Below, piece after piece: positions 1-7,062 of a DNA stretch of 14,602 bases. The stretch spans positions 1 to 14,602 of the forward strand of contig CALJIF010000102.1 of the NCBI GenBank assembly GCA_937974275.1, in the 5' to 3' direction. The position numbers and the translations under genes were made by a program. This DNA is from an uncultured Flavobacteriales bacterium. Its GTDB lineage: Bacteria > Bacteroidota > Bacteroidia > Palsa-965. The notes below the pieces were generated by a model, which saw only the letters and a list, made by a program, of their open reading frames with translations, did no database searches and was not told the origin of the DNA. Numbering within the stretch: the stretch's first letter is position 1; each line of letters begins with the position of its first letter.

Positions 1-103
1 AAGCTACAATGAGGTAATCGCAATGCTGTTTACACTCTTGCAACATGAGCACATGTCCTGCATGAAACAAATCAAACATGCCGCAAGCGAAACCTATTTT
101 CAT
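1..103 (-). CDS. Sugar-phosphate nucleotidyltransferase (cytidylyltransferase-like), 5' fragment
   Basis: Only the first 34 codons are inside the window; the gene continues past the left edge. The reading starts at an ATG (103-101) and shows a GMFDLFHAGHVLML stretch at residues 8-21. This is the HxGH nucleotide-binding signature of the cytidylyltransferase-like superfamily (glycerol-3-phosphate cytidylyltransferase, HldE C-terminal domain). Such enzymes transfer CMP or AMP from CTP or ATP to a phosphorylated alcohol or sugar. The ATG overlaps the stop codon of the epimerase upstream (ATGA, 4 bases), which fixes the start and implies translational coupling. Next to a PfkB kinase and a GmhA-like isomerase, its likely job is activation of the sugar 1-phosphate made by the kinase. 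The nucleotide used and the exact substrate cannot be read from this fragment. It is too short to appear in a length-filtered gene call. Confidence 0.82.
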   Translation of the reverse strand, partial: MKIGFACGMFDLFHAGHVLMLQECKQHCDYLIVA

Positions 104-1011
104 TGCAATTCGCTTTTAAGATATTCGGTAATAGGAACACTTGGTTCCCACTTCAAGATGGTTCGAGCTTTGGTATTATCCGCAAAAGTAATTTCAGCTT
201 CTCCTTCTCGTTTCGCAATAAATTCAATGTCTGATGAAATCATTTTCGCTAAATCCAGCACACTGACAGTAGCACCGTAACCAATATTAAACGCCGTATT
301 CAAGCGCTCGGGATGAATAGCAGCCAGGTAATTCGCCTTTGCTAAATCAGCAACATGAATAAAATCCCGCTGCTGACTTCCATCGCCGGTAACCAATAAT
401 GGCTGTCCGTTTTTGTGTCGATTTAAGAAAATCCCGACAACACTGCTGTATGCATTGAACTTATTGGCAGGATTAAAACTTCGTGGTCCATACGGATTGA
501 AATAACGCAACGTCACATAATCCAGCGGATAGCGTGTGCTCAACAACTCCAAGTAGCGTTCTACTTCATATTTCTGAAACGCATACGGTGAGAGGCAATC
601 TACACGTTCATGTTCCGGCGTAGGTATCATTGCTGGCGTTCCATAAATCGCACTCGAACCGGAATATACTAATCGCGGATAATAATTTTCGCGAATCATT
701 ATCTCAATCAAGTGAACGCCTACCAACAAATTTTCTTGAATGTGCTCCGTTACTAATTCAAAACTGGGTTGAATACGCGGTAGCGCAGCCAGATGAAAAA
801 TGATTTTATATTCTTTTAATGAGTTGATTGAACGTACATCGCCTTCAACAAAGCGAAAACGTGCATCCGCAACGTGTGCAATATTTGCTTTACTTCCCGT
901 GGATAAATTATCGATGCCTGTTATGGTCCAATCGGTATGCTGCAACAAATAATCCAGCAAATTGGAACCAATAAATCCGGCAACACCTGTTATCAGAACA
1001 TTAGTGGGCAT
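100..1011 (-). CDS. NAD-dependent sugar-nucleotide epimerase/dehydratase (extended SDR, GalE/WbpP-like)
   Basis: A 303-residue extended short-chain dehydrogenase/reductase, full length for the family. The N-terminal Rossmann motif GVAGFIG (residues 9-15) binds NAD. SGSS at 117-120 and YAFQK at 143-147 supply the catalytic Ser/Tyr/Lys set. RYFNPYGPR at 169-177 and GDGSQQRDFIHVAD at 209-222 are typical of UDP-glucose/UDP-GlcNAc 4-epimerases and related 4,6-dehydratases. It most likely inverts C4 of a nucleotide sugar in the cytoplasm. It overlaps the SIS isomerase upstream by 11 bases and the nucleotidyltransferase downstream by 4, so it belongs to the same sugar-activation operon. It does not look like HldD, the ADP-heptose 6-epimerase expected beside GmhA- and HldE-like genes. 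The family is clear; the substrate (UDP-, CDP- or ADP-sugar) and the choice between epimerase and dehydratase are inferred. Confidence 0.88.
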   Translation of the reverse strand: MPTNVLITGVAGFIGSNLLDYLLQHTDWTITGIDNLSTGSKANIAHVADARFRFVEGDVRSINSLKEYKIIFHLAALPRIQPSFELVTEHIQENLLVGVHLIEIMIRENYYPRLVYSGSSAIYGTPAMIPTPEHERVDCLSPYAFQKYEVERYLELLSTRYPLDYVTLRYFNPYGPRSFNPANKFNAYSSVVGIFLNRHKNGQPLLVTGDGSQQRDFIHVADLAKANYLAAIHPERLNTAFNIGYGATVSVLDLAKMISSDIEFIAKREGEAEITFADNTKARTILKWEPSVPITEYLKSELQ

Positions 1012-1522
1012 ACAAACGATCTAATATCATGTGAAGAATAACCTGATGAAAACACTCTACCAAACCGTAGTTGCTCGCGTCACAATAAAAATTCACATTC
1101 CCTTTGGTGCGCAAAGGATTATCCGCTCCGAATCCGCTGAGTGTAATCACTTTGCCTCCGATGCTTTGAAATTCAGCAACTGCATTTAAAATATTGGGCG
1201 ATTTTCCCGAACTCGAAATTGCAATTAGCAGATCGCCGGCATCAGCATGCAACTTCACATATTCCGCCATCGCACGCTCGTATCCATAATCGTTCGCGTA
1301 ACAGGTAATGAGTGAAGGATCGGAAAATGACATCGTGCGTTTACGAAGCATTTTTCCGTAATCTTCCATCATATGTCCGGAAATGCTGTTGGATCCGCCA
1401 TTGCCAAGAAAGAATATCTTGTTAGATGCTGCAACTAAATCGCATGCGGCATTTAATTCTTGCTGAATCGCAGGATCTTCGAACCAACGATTAAAAGTGT
1501 CTTTATATAATTTCAGAGGCAT
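1001..1522 (-). CDS. SIS-domain phosphosugar isomerase, GmhA (sedoheptulose-7-phosphate isomerase)-like
   Basis: A single-SIS-domain protein of 173 residues, slightly shorter than typical GmhA (about 190). FLGNGGSNSISGH at 38-50 and AISSSGKSPNIL at 101-112 are the phosphosugar-binding Ser/Gly loops. The C-terminal helix, GLVECFHQVILH at 153-164, carries the acidic residue and histidine that in GmhA lie at the metal/active site. By comparison from memory, E156 replaces the usual glutamine and D54 the usual glutamate, so the site is a variant. GmhA converts sedoheptulose 7-phosphate to D-glycero-D-manno-heptose 7-phosphate, the first step of nucleotide-heptose synthesis. The ATG start overlaps the kinase gene upstream by 20 bases, and the end overlaps the epimerase by 11. 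Together with the kinase and nucleotidyltransferase it suggests a heptose-type pathway. Another ketose-to-aldose phosphate isomerisation is possible. Confidence 0.87.
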   Translation of the reverse strand: MPLKLYKDTFNRWFEDPAIQQELNAACDLVAASNKIFFLGNGGSNSISGHMMEDYGKMLRKRTMSFSDPSLITCYANDYGYERAMAEYVKLHADAGDLLIAISSSGKSPNILNAVAEFQSIGGKVITLSGFGADNPLRTKGNVNFYCDASNYGLVECFHQVILHMILDRLYAH

Positions 1523-2390
1523 AGTCCAATAGCATTTGACGCGTTACCGATTTCTCATTACACAACCAGGTGGTAGATAAACTCGCAGCGATTGACGGAA
1601 CAACCATATCATTAATTTGAGGCTGCAAGTGAGCCAGCAAACAGCAAAAGGAGAAGTATGTATCTCCGGCACCAATCGTATCTACAATTTTACTTTTAAA
1701 TGATGGTTGACGGACGATAGTTGCTCCATTCGTGTACAACGAACCGCTGCTGCCCAATGTAACAAACAAGTGATCCGAATTAAGTTCGTAATTATATAAT
1801 TCACGAATATCCGTATCGGAATTGCCTTTAATTTGACGATTCATTTGCAAACTCGCTTCACGCAAATCCAACGTGGCACTTCTTTTCCGCTTGTTTTTCC
1901 ATTTCGACATGCGGTTAAATCCGAAATTATTCGAATTCGTTTGTGTCATTAAATGGAAACCGTCATTGATGTTAAGTTGATTGCAAAATCCATGTCCGAA
2001 ATCAGCCACAATTACAACATCGTAATCACGAACATCAATATTAATCGGACCGAAATCAGCAGTGTTAAAACGATTGATTTCAACATGCTTCTTCTTATCA
2101 AAAGTGTCCATGTAACGCGTTTTGATAATCTCACCGTGTCCGTTAGAAATGAGTTCTACATGTTTCACAAAATCGCGCAAATGACCCGCTATTGCAGCAG
2201 ATCCGCCTTCCTGTATCATTTTCGGAGCGCCTTCCACAAGACGAAATACCGGACAAAACGATTTCATGGAATGACCTTCGTACACGACTTCAACAAATTC
2301 ATCAATAATCGTTTCACCAATTACTGCAACACGAAGGTCTTTCGTACGGTCAATAAACTGTTCTACCAGTTGGCGATGTTCCAAACTCAT
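1503..2390 (-). CDS. PfkB-family sugar kinase (HldE N-terminal-domain-like)
   Basis: A 295-residue ribokinase/PfkB-fold kinase. Visible landmarks are VAVIGETIIDEF at 21-32 (N-terminal strand and substrate Asp region), GGSAAIAGH at 62-70 (corresponding to the GGAANVA motif of HldE), VADFGHG at 128-134, TLGSSGS at 211-217, and DTIGAGD at 237-243 with the catalytic base D243 and anion hole. It phosphorylates a sugar phosphate using ATP. With a GmhA-like isomerase directly downstream, heptose 7-phosphate is the likely substrate, giving the 1,7-bisphosphate. HldE is usually fused to a nucleotidyltransferase; here the kinase stands alone and a separate HxGH nucleotidyltransferase lies two genes on. 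I chose the ATG at 2390; an in-frame TTG at 2399 would add three residues. A GGAGG precedes this ATG by only 2 bases, too close for a classical ribosome site. No GmhB-type bisphosphatase is in the window. Confidence 0.85.
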   Translation of the reverse strand: MSLEHRQLVEQFIDRTKDLRVAVIGETIIDEFVEVVYEGHSMKSFCPVFRLVEGAPKMIQEGGSAAIAGHLRDFVKHVELISNGHGEIIKTRYMDTFDKKKHVEINRFNTADFGPINIDVRDYDVVIVADFGHGFCNQLNINDGFHLMTQTNSNNFGFNRMSKWKNKRKRSATLDLREASLQMNRQIKGNSDTDIRELYNYELNSDHLFVTLGSSGSLYTNGATIVRQPSFKSKIVDTIGAGDTYFSFCCLLAHLQPQINDMVVPSIAASLSTTWLCNEKSVTRQMLLDYASEII

Positions 2391-2434
2391 ATCCTCCAAA
2401 GATAAGAGTTTTAGGACGTTTTAGGTGGTTAGAT
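2391..2434 (-). promoter_or_regulatory. 44-bp gap with GTTTTAGG direct repeat and a TATCTTTG box
   Basis: The only sizeable gap between 3408 and 1. It separates the glycosyltransferase stop (2435) from the kinase ATG (2390). On the plus strand an 8-base word, GTTTTAGG, occurs twice (2408-2415 and 2418-2425), with starts 10 bases apart. On the minus strand TATCTTTG (2404-2397) fits the Bacteroidota -7 consensus TAnnTTTG, but it ends 6 bases before the ATG, so a transcript from it would be almost leaderless. The gap may hold an internal promoter or operator for the kinase-isomerase-epimerase-nucleotidyltransferase group. The box could also be chance. Confidence 0.3.
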
Positions 2435-3424
2435 TTACTGCTTAAATGTGCGGATGAAATCCAGTATTTCTTGCTCAGAATAAGCGAACGATAAAGGATG
2501 CAATTCCTGTTTGCCTTTACCTGCAATGTAAGGTCGAAAACGTAATGTATTTTGCATACTGCCGATCGGCCCTTGTCCATTGTAAATAATGAGCACTTTG
2601 GTGTTCGTATATTCTCCCAAATTATTTACTCCGGAATGCTGCGTGATGATCAACTTACTTTTCGCACATTTTTCCAGAATCACAGCATTATCAGCAGTGA
2701 CACACAATTCAATGTTGTCGTGAGGCGCAATACTTAACACCTGAGACGGATGACCACACACATACACTTTATCGAAATATGGTGCAATCTTATCTATCAA
2801 CTCCGGATAATCCCACGGACCGCCGTTATTGGGTGAGGACTTCGCTCCTTTTGATCTTGGAAAAATACACACGCTATTTTCTTTAGCGGAACTTCCGTAC
2901 ACCTTGTCCAAACGGTAAGCGTGCGTTTTTGCACCCTCCAACAGCCAGTTACGATGAATAAACCAATAGTAATATTCATCGTCGATATTCCAATACGGCA
3001 ATCCCGATTGCTCAGCGAGTTGCTGCCATTTTTTAATCTCCGTTTGAACGTCGGCGGGAGGAATTGTTTTGTTGCAGGATGGAGTTACTTCACCGAAAAA
3101 ATCCCGTAACGGCGTGTATTCCGATAGTATTGAATTTCCCGATTCATCCACTAAAAACGCGCGATGCAAGTCCATACCACAATAATGAATTTTCACACCT
3201 TTACTGTGCAAATACATCAAAAAAGGAAGATTATGAGCCAGGAAATGTCCGAATTCACCTTTAAAAGGGCCGTAGTAACATTCCTTTCTGCGCAAAGTTT
3301 CTTCTAACCGTCGATCAGCCTTTCGATAATTCCATTTGATCTTCAAATAAAATTTCCATTTCGCCCAACCCGAATAGTTCTTGGCAAAAAAATCATTATC
3401 GGAATAATCAATCTTTGCGCTCAT
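2435..3424 (-). CDS. Probable glycosyltransferase with GT9-like C-terminal half
   Basis: A 329-residue soluble protein with no signal peptide or membrane segment. I do not recognise a precise family. The C-terminal half looks like a GT-B nucleotide-sugar domain: VCIFPR at 185-190, a tryptophan-containing GGPWDYPELI at 201-210, VYVCGHP at 220-226, and LIITQHSGVNNLGEYTNTK at 258-276. This order (conserved strand, W-x-EL helix, GxP, then an SG-xN-x-G turn) recalls the ADP-heptose transferases of family GT9. The N-terminal half has FKGEFGHFLAHNLPFL at 54-69, a pattern also seen in other poorly described polysaccharide-locus glycosyltransferases. It starts at an ATG overlapping the preceding gene by 17 bases. 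Since the next genes downstream make a probable nucleotide-heptose, transfer of that sugar is a reasonable guess, not shown by the sequence. Confidence 0.5.
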   Translation of the reverse strand: MSAKIDYSDNDFFAKNYSGWAKWKFYLKIKWNYRKADRRLEETLRRKECYYGPFKGEFGHFLAHNLPFLMYLHSKGVKIHYCGMDLHRAFLVDESGNSILSEYTPLRDFFGEVTPSCNKTIPPADVQTEIKKWQQLAEQSGLPYWNIDDEYYYWFIHRNWLLEGAKTHAYRLDKVYGSSAKENSVCIFPRSKGAKSSPNNGGPWDYPELIDKIAPYFDKVYVCGHPSQVLSIAPHDNIELCVTADNAVILEKCAKSKLIITQHSGVNNLGEYTNTKVLIIYNGQGPIGSMQNTLRFRPYIAGKGKQELHPLSFAYSEQEILDFIRTFKQ

Positions 3425-4733
3425 AAGACAATTCAGGTTTCCAATGATGTATGGTATACTTCAGCAAATCCAAACGGTTTAATGTATTTCCGGTACTTTG
3501 CTGCTTCATGGTTTGCAATAGATCGGCTAATTCCGATTTATTGAATGCACAAATATGACGAAAAGAACTGTTTTCAACTGGAAAATCAGCTATTCCCAAC
3601 GGATAAAAAATGGTTTTGCATCCCAAAAACAATCGCTCAAAAAGAATGGTTGAGATGGCTCCAACTCCTATATCTACTGCATCAAAAAGCTCCGCAGAAG
3701 GGACATTAAGCGGTGCAAATGTGAATCGTCCTTCGCCAAACACTGATCGATAATAACTATTTAGTTCTTCGGCAGAAAGTCTCTTCTCTTTGGGATGTAA
3801 AAAAATTGTAACACGGTCAAGTTTACCTTCCTGCAGCAACTCACCCAATAATGCAATGAGTTGTTGTTCTGCTTCTACATCACCTACTCCTGTGTCCGTT
3901 AATCCTGATTTCTTCCGAATCCAGGATCCATGGGAATAATAGCCAACGGTTCCTGTTGCAGCTTTATTCCTGTTTTTATAATTGTTACGATAAACATGAA
4001 ATTGTTCAGGTACCCAATAATTTAATTTCCGGTAAGAAGCACGAATCAGATCGCCTTGCAATTCATCCAATTGATAGGGGCTGCTCAACGTTAATTCATC
4101 CGTAACAAGATTCTTGCTATGAATTACCAATAAATTCGGTGATGGAATTTTGTTCACCGTGACACCCATTTTTCGTAACCACAACACCATCGCATTGGTA
4201 TCGCATTCATACTGACTGAACAAATAGACATACTTAACTTGCCGACGAGAAACAACTTCCATTAATCCTGCCCATTCTACCAATTCCAACGGCAGCAGGG
4301 ACACGGCTTTATTTGCAGGTTTCAATAGCCACACAATGAAAAGCGGTAGCGACAAGACCAGCATCATTGAAGTTGCCAACCTTGTGATAAACTGTCGTGG
4401 TGCAGCCTGTTCTCTGCTCACAAATTTTCCGGGAATTACGGCATCATTAATTTTAATTTGATCTAATCGGGCATTTTTAGATTTATTAAAATTATCCCAA
4501 ACAAGATGGGTTGAAATTCCTTCGGAAATCAAATCATAATTGGGTGCAGTTCCCCAACATTTTTTCAGTGCTTGCCCGTAGGATCCCAACAAATGTCGAA
4601 ATCGTGAAACATGATCCGGAATTCGGAACGATGGTCCGTAAAATAATCGGCGTGCGGACTTGACGTAATCATCCTCTGTTATGGACGATAAGCAAGCTTT
4701 GAGTTGCCAAACAAGTCCTAGTAAGGAAAACAT
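3408..4733 (-). CDS. Putative GT-B glycosyltransferase, sialyl/polysialyltransferase-like
   Basis: A 441-residue protein. The N-terminal third is unremarkable and includes one hydrophobic segment at about 119-137 (a possible membrane anchor or buried helix). The C-terminal half has GYYSHGSWIRKKSG at 264-277, an HP motif in TIFLHPKEKR (309-318, H313-P314), and an S-T motif in GVGAISTILFERLFLG (356-371, S361-T362). Bacterial GT-B sialyltransferases and polysialyltransferases (GT38, GT52, GT80) use an HP motif to bind CMP and a following S-S/T motif to hold its phosphate. CDP-glycerol glycerophosphotransferases share a similar arrangement, so the match is not exclusive. Its ATG shares one base with the stop of the KDN-9-phosphate-phosphatase-like gene (TGATG). 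Position and motifs make it the best candidate in the window for transferring the CMP-nonulosonate made by the preceding genes. I did not recognise the family by overall sequence. Confidence 0.5.
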   Translation of the reverse strand: MFSLLGLVWQLKACLSSITEDDYVKSARRLFYGPSFRIPDHVSRFRHLLGSYGQALKKCWGTAPNYDLISEGISTHLVWDNFNKSKNARLDQIKINDAVIPGKFVSREQAAPRQFITRLATSMMLVLSLPLFIVWLLKPANKAVSLLPLELVEWAGLMEVVSRRQVKYVYLFSQYECDTNAMVLWLRKMGVTVNKIPSPNLLVIHSKNLVTDELTLSSPYQLDELQGDLIRASYRKLNYWVPEQFHVYRNNYKNRNKAATGTVGYYSHGSWIRKKSGLTDTGVGDVEAEQQLIALLGELLQEGKLDRVTIFLHPKEKRLSAEELNSYYRSVFGEGRFTFAPLNVPSAELFDAVDIGVGAISTILFERLFLGCKTIFYPLGIADFPVENSSFRHICAFNKSELADLLQTMKQQSTGNTLNRLDLLKYTIHHWKPELSYERKD

Positions 4734-5251
4734 CAGCGCGTATAACCTTGTTCAATTTCAGCTAAGCACTTTTCCAGAATGCCGTGCTTTTGGAAAATAT
4801 GCTCCACAAATTCACGAAATGCTCCTTCCCCGCCCTTTTTTGTAGTGACCAAATGCACCAACGATTTTACATAATCAGGAGCATTATCGGGACAGGCAGC
4901 AAAACCACAGGCACGCAACACCGGCATATCGCCAAAATCATCTCCGATATAAGCAACTTCATGCCATTTAATGTCCAATTGATTTAACAGATTATCAATA
5001 ACGCTATACTTATTCCGTACACCTTGATAAACATGATCAATCTTTAGTTTCTTCGATCTTCGCGCAACTATTTCAGTCTGTTCTCCGGTAATTATACCTA
5101 CAGGAATTCCGATATGATGACACAACAAAACGCCCGCGCTATCCGAGGTGTTAAACTTCTTCCATTCATTACCGGTCTGATCGTAATACATGCCGCCGTC
5201 TGTCCAAACGCCGTCAATATCAGTTAAAACAATTTTAGGAAGACTGTTCAT
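4733..5251 (-). CDS. HAD phosphatase, KdsC type, probable KDN-9-phosphate phosphatase
   Basis: A 172-residue C0-type HAD phosphatase without a cap domain; the family works as a tetramer. DIDGVWTDGG at 11-20 holds the nucleophile D11 and acid/base D13. Further landmarks are the NTSDSAG loop (34-40), the TGEQTEIV segment (56-62, with the Thr of motif II), lysine motif III near NKYSV, and GDDFGDMP carrying the metal-binding aspartates. The N-terminal half is strikingly like the Bacteroides thetaiotaomicron KDN-9-phosphate phosphatase as I remember it, including E57, R65 and K68 at positions reported there as specificity residues (E56, R64, K67). It would remove the 9-phosphate from the synthase product. 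The ATG at 5251 shares one base with the methyltransferase stop (TAATG), so I prefer it over an extension to 5284. KDO-8-phosphate phosphatase is the main alternative, less likely beside NeuB. Confidence 0.82.
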   Translation of the reverse strand: MNSLPKIVLTDIDGVWTDGGMYYDQTGNEWKKFNTSDSAGVLLCHHIGIPVGIITGEQTEIVARRSKKLKIDHVYQGVRNKYSVIDNLLNQLDIKWHEVAYIGDDFGDMPVLRACGFAACPDNAPDYVKSLVHLVTTKKGGEGAFREFVEHIFQKHGILEKCLAEIEQGYTR

Positions 5252-6009
5252 TATTCTACAATTACGTATGACTGGATTCCGCAATACGGCATGCGTTTGA
5301 TGGCAACGTTGTGTAGACCTATAGTTTCACGAAGCGCGACTGTTTCACCCGGAAATTGAGGATCAAGTAATTCGTCGAATCCGATGATACTACCTTTGGT
5401 TAAATGCGGTTTTAATAACTCCAGACACTTCTTGGTAGGCTCGTAAATATCAAAATCGAAATATGCGAACGCCACGATAGTTTCAGGATGTTCTTTTAGA
5501 TAAATTTCTAACGACTTCACCGCATCCCCTTTAACCAAGGAATTCTTTTTAATATGCGACAGCGGCGATTCTTTTTCATGATAATCCAAAACACCGGCTA
5601 GATAGTCTTCGTAATTCGGAGTAACAGAGAACGCGCCTTCTTTGATGATGCCGTGCGAACCATCTTTATCGTGTACGGAAGGAAAACCTTCAAACGTATC
5701 AAAACCAATTATTTTACGGCTGTAATTGTAAGGTTCCAACATGCCGCGCAGATTCGTCAGCGTAACCAAATTCTGTCCCCAGCGCACGCCAAATTCCATG
5801 ATAACACCATGAACAGGAAGCATCATTTTATAAATATCCGACAGAAACATCATTTTCGTGAGTTCTTGTCTTTTTACAAATAAACCGACATTGCTTAACT
5901 GTTCATTTTCCGGAATCGGGTTGTTTTTATAACTGTTTACGAAGGCCCGACGACGCTCCTGTTCAGCTTCTGAAGCAATACTCTTGGTTACAATGTTCGA
6001 ATCACTCAT
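5251..6009 (-). CDS. TylF-type Mg-dependent O-methyltransferase
   Basis: A 252-residue class I SAM-dependent methyltransferase of the TylF/macrocin O-methyltransferase family. EFGVRWGQN at 72-80 is the glycine-rich SAM loop and GFDTFEGFP at 102-110 is the family's most recognisable motif. YFDFDIYEPT at 183-192 and FDEL at 211-214 supply the aspartates that bind magnesium and the acceptor hydroxyls. Characterised relatives methylate sugar hydroxyls on antibiotics. The gene lies between the NeuB-type synthase (3-base gap) and the KDN-9-phosphate-phosphatase-like gene (1-base overlap). Its acceptor may therefore be the nonulosonic acid itself, free, CMP-linked or polymer-bound; this rests on position alone. 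Family assignment is firm; the acceptor is unknown. No signal peptide, so it acts in the cytoplasm. Confidence 0.85.
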   Translation of the reverse strand: MSDSNIVTKSIASEAEQERRRAFVNSYKNNPIPENEQLSNVGLFVKRQELTKMMFLSDIYKMMLPVHGVIMEFGVRWGQNLVTLTNLRGMLEPYNYSRKIIGFDTFEGFPSVHDKDGSHGIIKEGAFSVTPNYEDYLAGVLDYHEKESPLSHIKKNSLVKGDAVKSLEIYLKEHPETIVAFAYFDFDIYEPTKKCLELLKPHLTKGSIIGFDELLDPQFPGETVALRETIGLHNVAIKRMPYCGIQSYVIVE

Positions 6010-6012
6010 AAA

Positions 6013-7062
6013 TTACTTTGCTAATTGATTTGAATAGATGACTTCGTCGGCAGGAATATCCACCGCGGCTTTCTTACCCAGTACCTGATCTTTCTGTGCC
6101 CAACGAAAACCATCGCCCGGCGACAACATGTGTACATCCTGTTCGGTTATCGTTTCTCCTGCTTTGATGTCGCGACGAGTTGCAATGGATCGTTCCAATT
6201 TTAATCGCGCCGATTCTACGCCGGGTTCAATAAAAATTTCTTCTTTACCGAAAGACATTTCCAACACACGCAAATCACGCATCATTCGGTTAATGCCATC
6301 CGGGCCCAATGATCCGGCCTGATCTGTGCCCTTCATGCGACGATCCAGTGTGATGTGCTTTTCAATAATTCGTGCACCCATTGCAGCCGCGGCAACCGGA
6401 GTAGAAATGCCGATCGTATGATCCGAATAGCCGATGGTATATTGCCCGTAGTGTTGTTGTAGCCATTTAATGGTTAACAAATTCACATTTTCCGGACGAG
6501 TCGGATACTGGGAAACACAATGTAAAATTGAAATCTTGTTGTGATGTTTTGTAATTACCTCCAACGCATCATCTAATTCCTTCTGCCCTGCCATTCCGGT
6601 AGATAGAATTATCGGAGTCTTAGTTTCTGCTAAGGCATTCAACAGCGGAAGATTCGTTAAATCGCGACTGGCAACTTTTAAATAATCAGGAGTAAATAAT
6701 TTAAATAACGACAGGTTACCGATTGCACATAAGGTCTCTACAAAATCCAAACCGTATGCTTTCGCGTATTTGTAACACTCAAAGTGTGCATCATCATCCA
6801 ATTCCAGAAAAGCACGGTGTTCGCCGTACGTTTTACCGAACGAATGCGGACTATCATATGGACGATCCATTTGCGACTTGGACAATTCTTCCTTTAAGTC
6901 GCGTTTGGTCATCTTCACTGCATTCATCGGCTTTAATTGTAGGCCGAACAAATTCTCTTCAATCGGGCGCGCTGCTGCATCAATTATCAGCTTTGCGATA
7001 TCCACAGAACCGTTGTGATTCTGACCAATTTCTCCGATGACGTAAATACTGTTATCCATCAT
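6013..7062 (-). CDS. neuB: NeuB-type nonulosonic acid (phosphate) synthase with SAF domain
   Basis: A 349-residue synthase, normal length for NeuB/SpsE. The N-terminal TIM barrel starts with GEIGQNHNG at 10-18, includes ILSTGMAG at 152-159, and carries SDHTIG at 213-218 with EKHITLD at 234-240. The C-terminal antifreeze-like SAF domain spans about 293-349 (RSIATRRDIKAGETIT onward). These enzymes condense PEP with a hexose or hexosamine, or its 6-phosphate, to give a nine-carbon 2-keto acid. KGTDQAGSL at 244-252 is closer, by memory, to the 9-phosphate synthases (animal NANS type) than to classical bacterial NeuB, which fits the phosphatase gene downstream. An oddity: where NeuB usually reads FFSTPFD this protein has DFVETLCAIG (106-115). 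ATG at 7062 overlaps the upstream stop by 4 bases (ATGA). With no NeuC or aminotransferase nearby, mannose-6-phosphate giving KDN-9-phosphate is the simplest guess. Confidence 0.88.
   Translation of the reverse strand: MMDNSIYVIGEIGQNHNGSVDIAKLIIDAAARPIEENLFGLQLKPMNAVKMTKRDLKEELSKSQMDRPYDSPHSFGKTYGEHRAFLELDDDAHFECYKYAKAYGLDFVETLCAIGNLSLFKLFTPDYLKVASRDLTNLPLLNALAETKTPIILSTGMAGQKELDDALEVITKHHNKISILHCVSQYPTRPENVNLLTIKWLQQHYGQYTIGYSDHTIGISTPVAAAAMGARIIEKHITLDRRMKGTDQAGSLGPDGINRMMRDLRVLEMSFGKEEIFIEPGVESARLKLERSIATRRDIKAGETITEQDVHMLSPGDGFRWAQKDQVLGKKAAVDIPADEVIYSNQLAK

Noticed and set aside
1953..2405. 150-codon plus-strand open frame opposite the PfkB kinase
   Set aside because: It lies entirely antisense to a gene with clear PfkB motifs and shows no recognisable domain; it is a shadow of the kinase reading frame.
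4733..5251. KDO-8-phosphate phosphatase (KdsC) of lipopolysaccharide synthesis
   Set aside because: Family is the same, but the sequence details and the NeuB/SpsF neighbours favour the nine-carbon 9-phosphate phosphatase; no KdsA, KdsB or KdsD is nearby.
4733..5284. Longer start for the HAD phosphatase at 5284
   Set aside because: The extra 11 residues would overlap the methyltransferase end by 34 bases, and the family starts close to the DxD motif; the ATG at 5251 forms a TAATG junction.
6723..7040. 105-codon plus-strand open frame opposite the NeuB N-terminus
   Set aside because: Antisense to conserved NeuB motifs and without any domain of its own.
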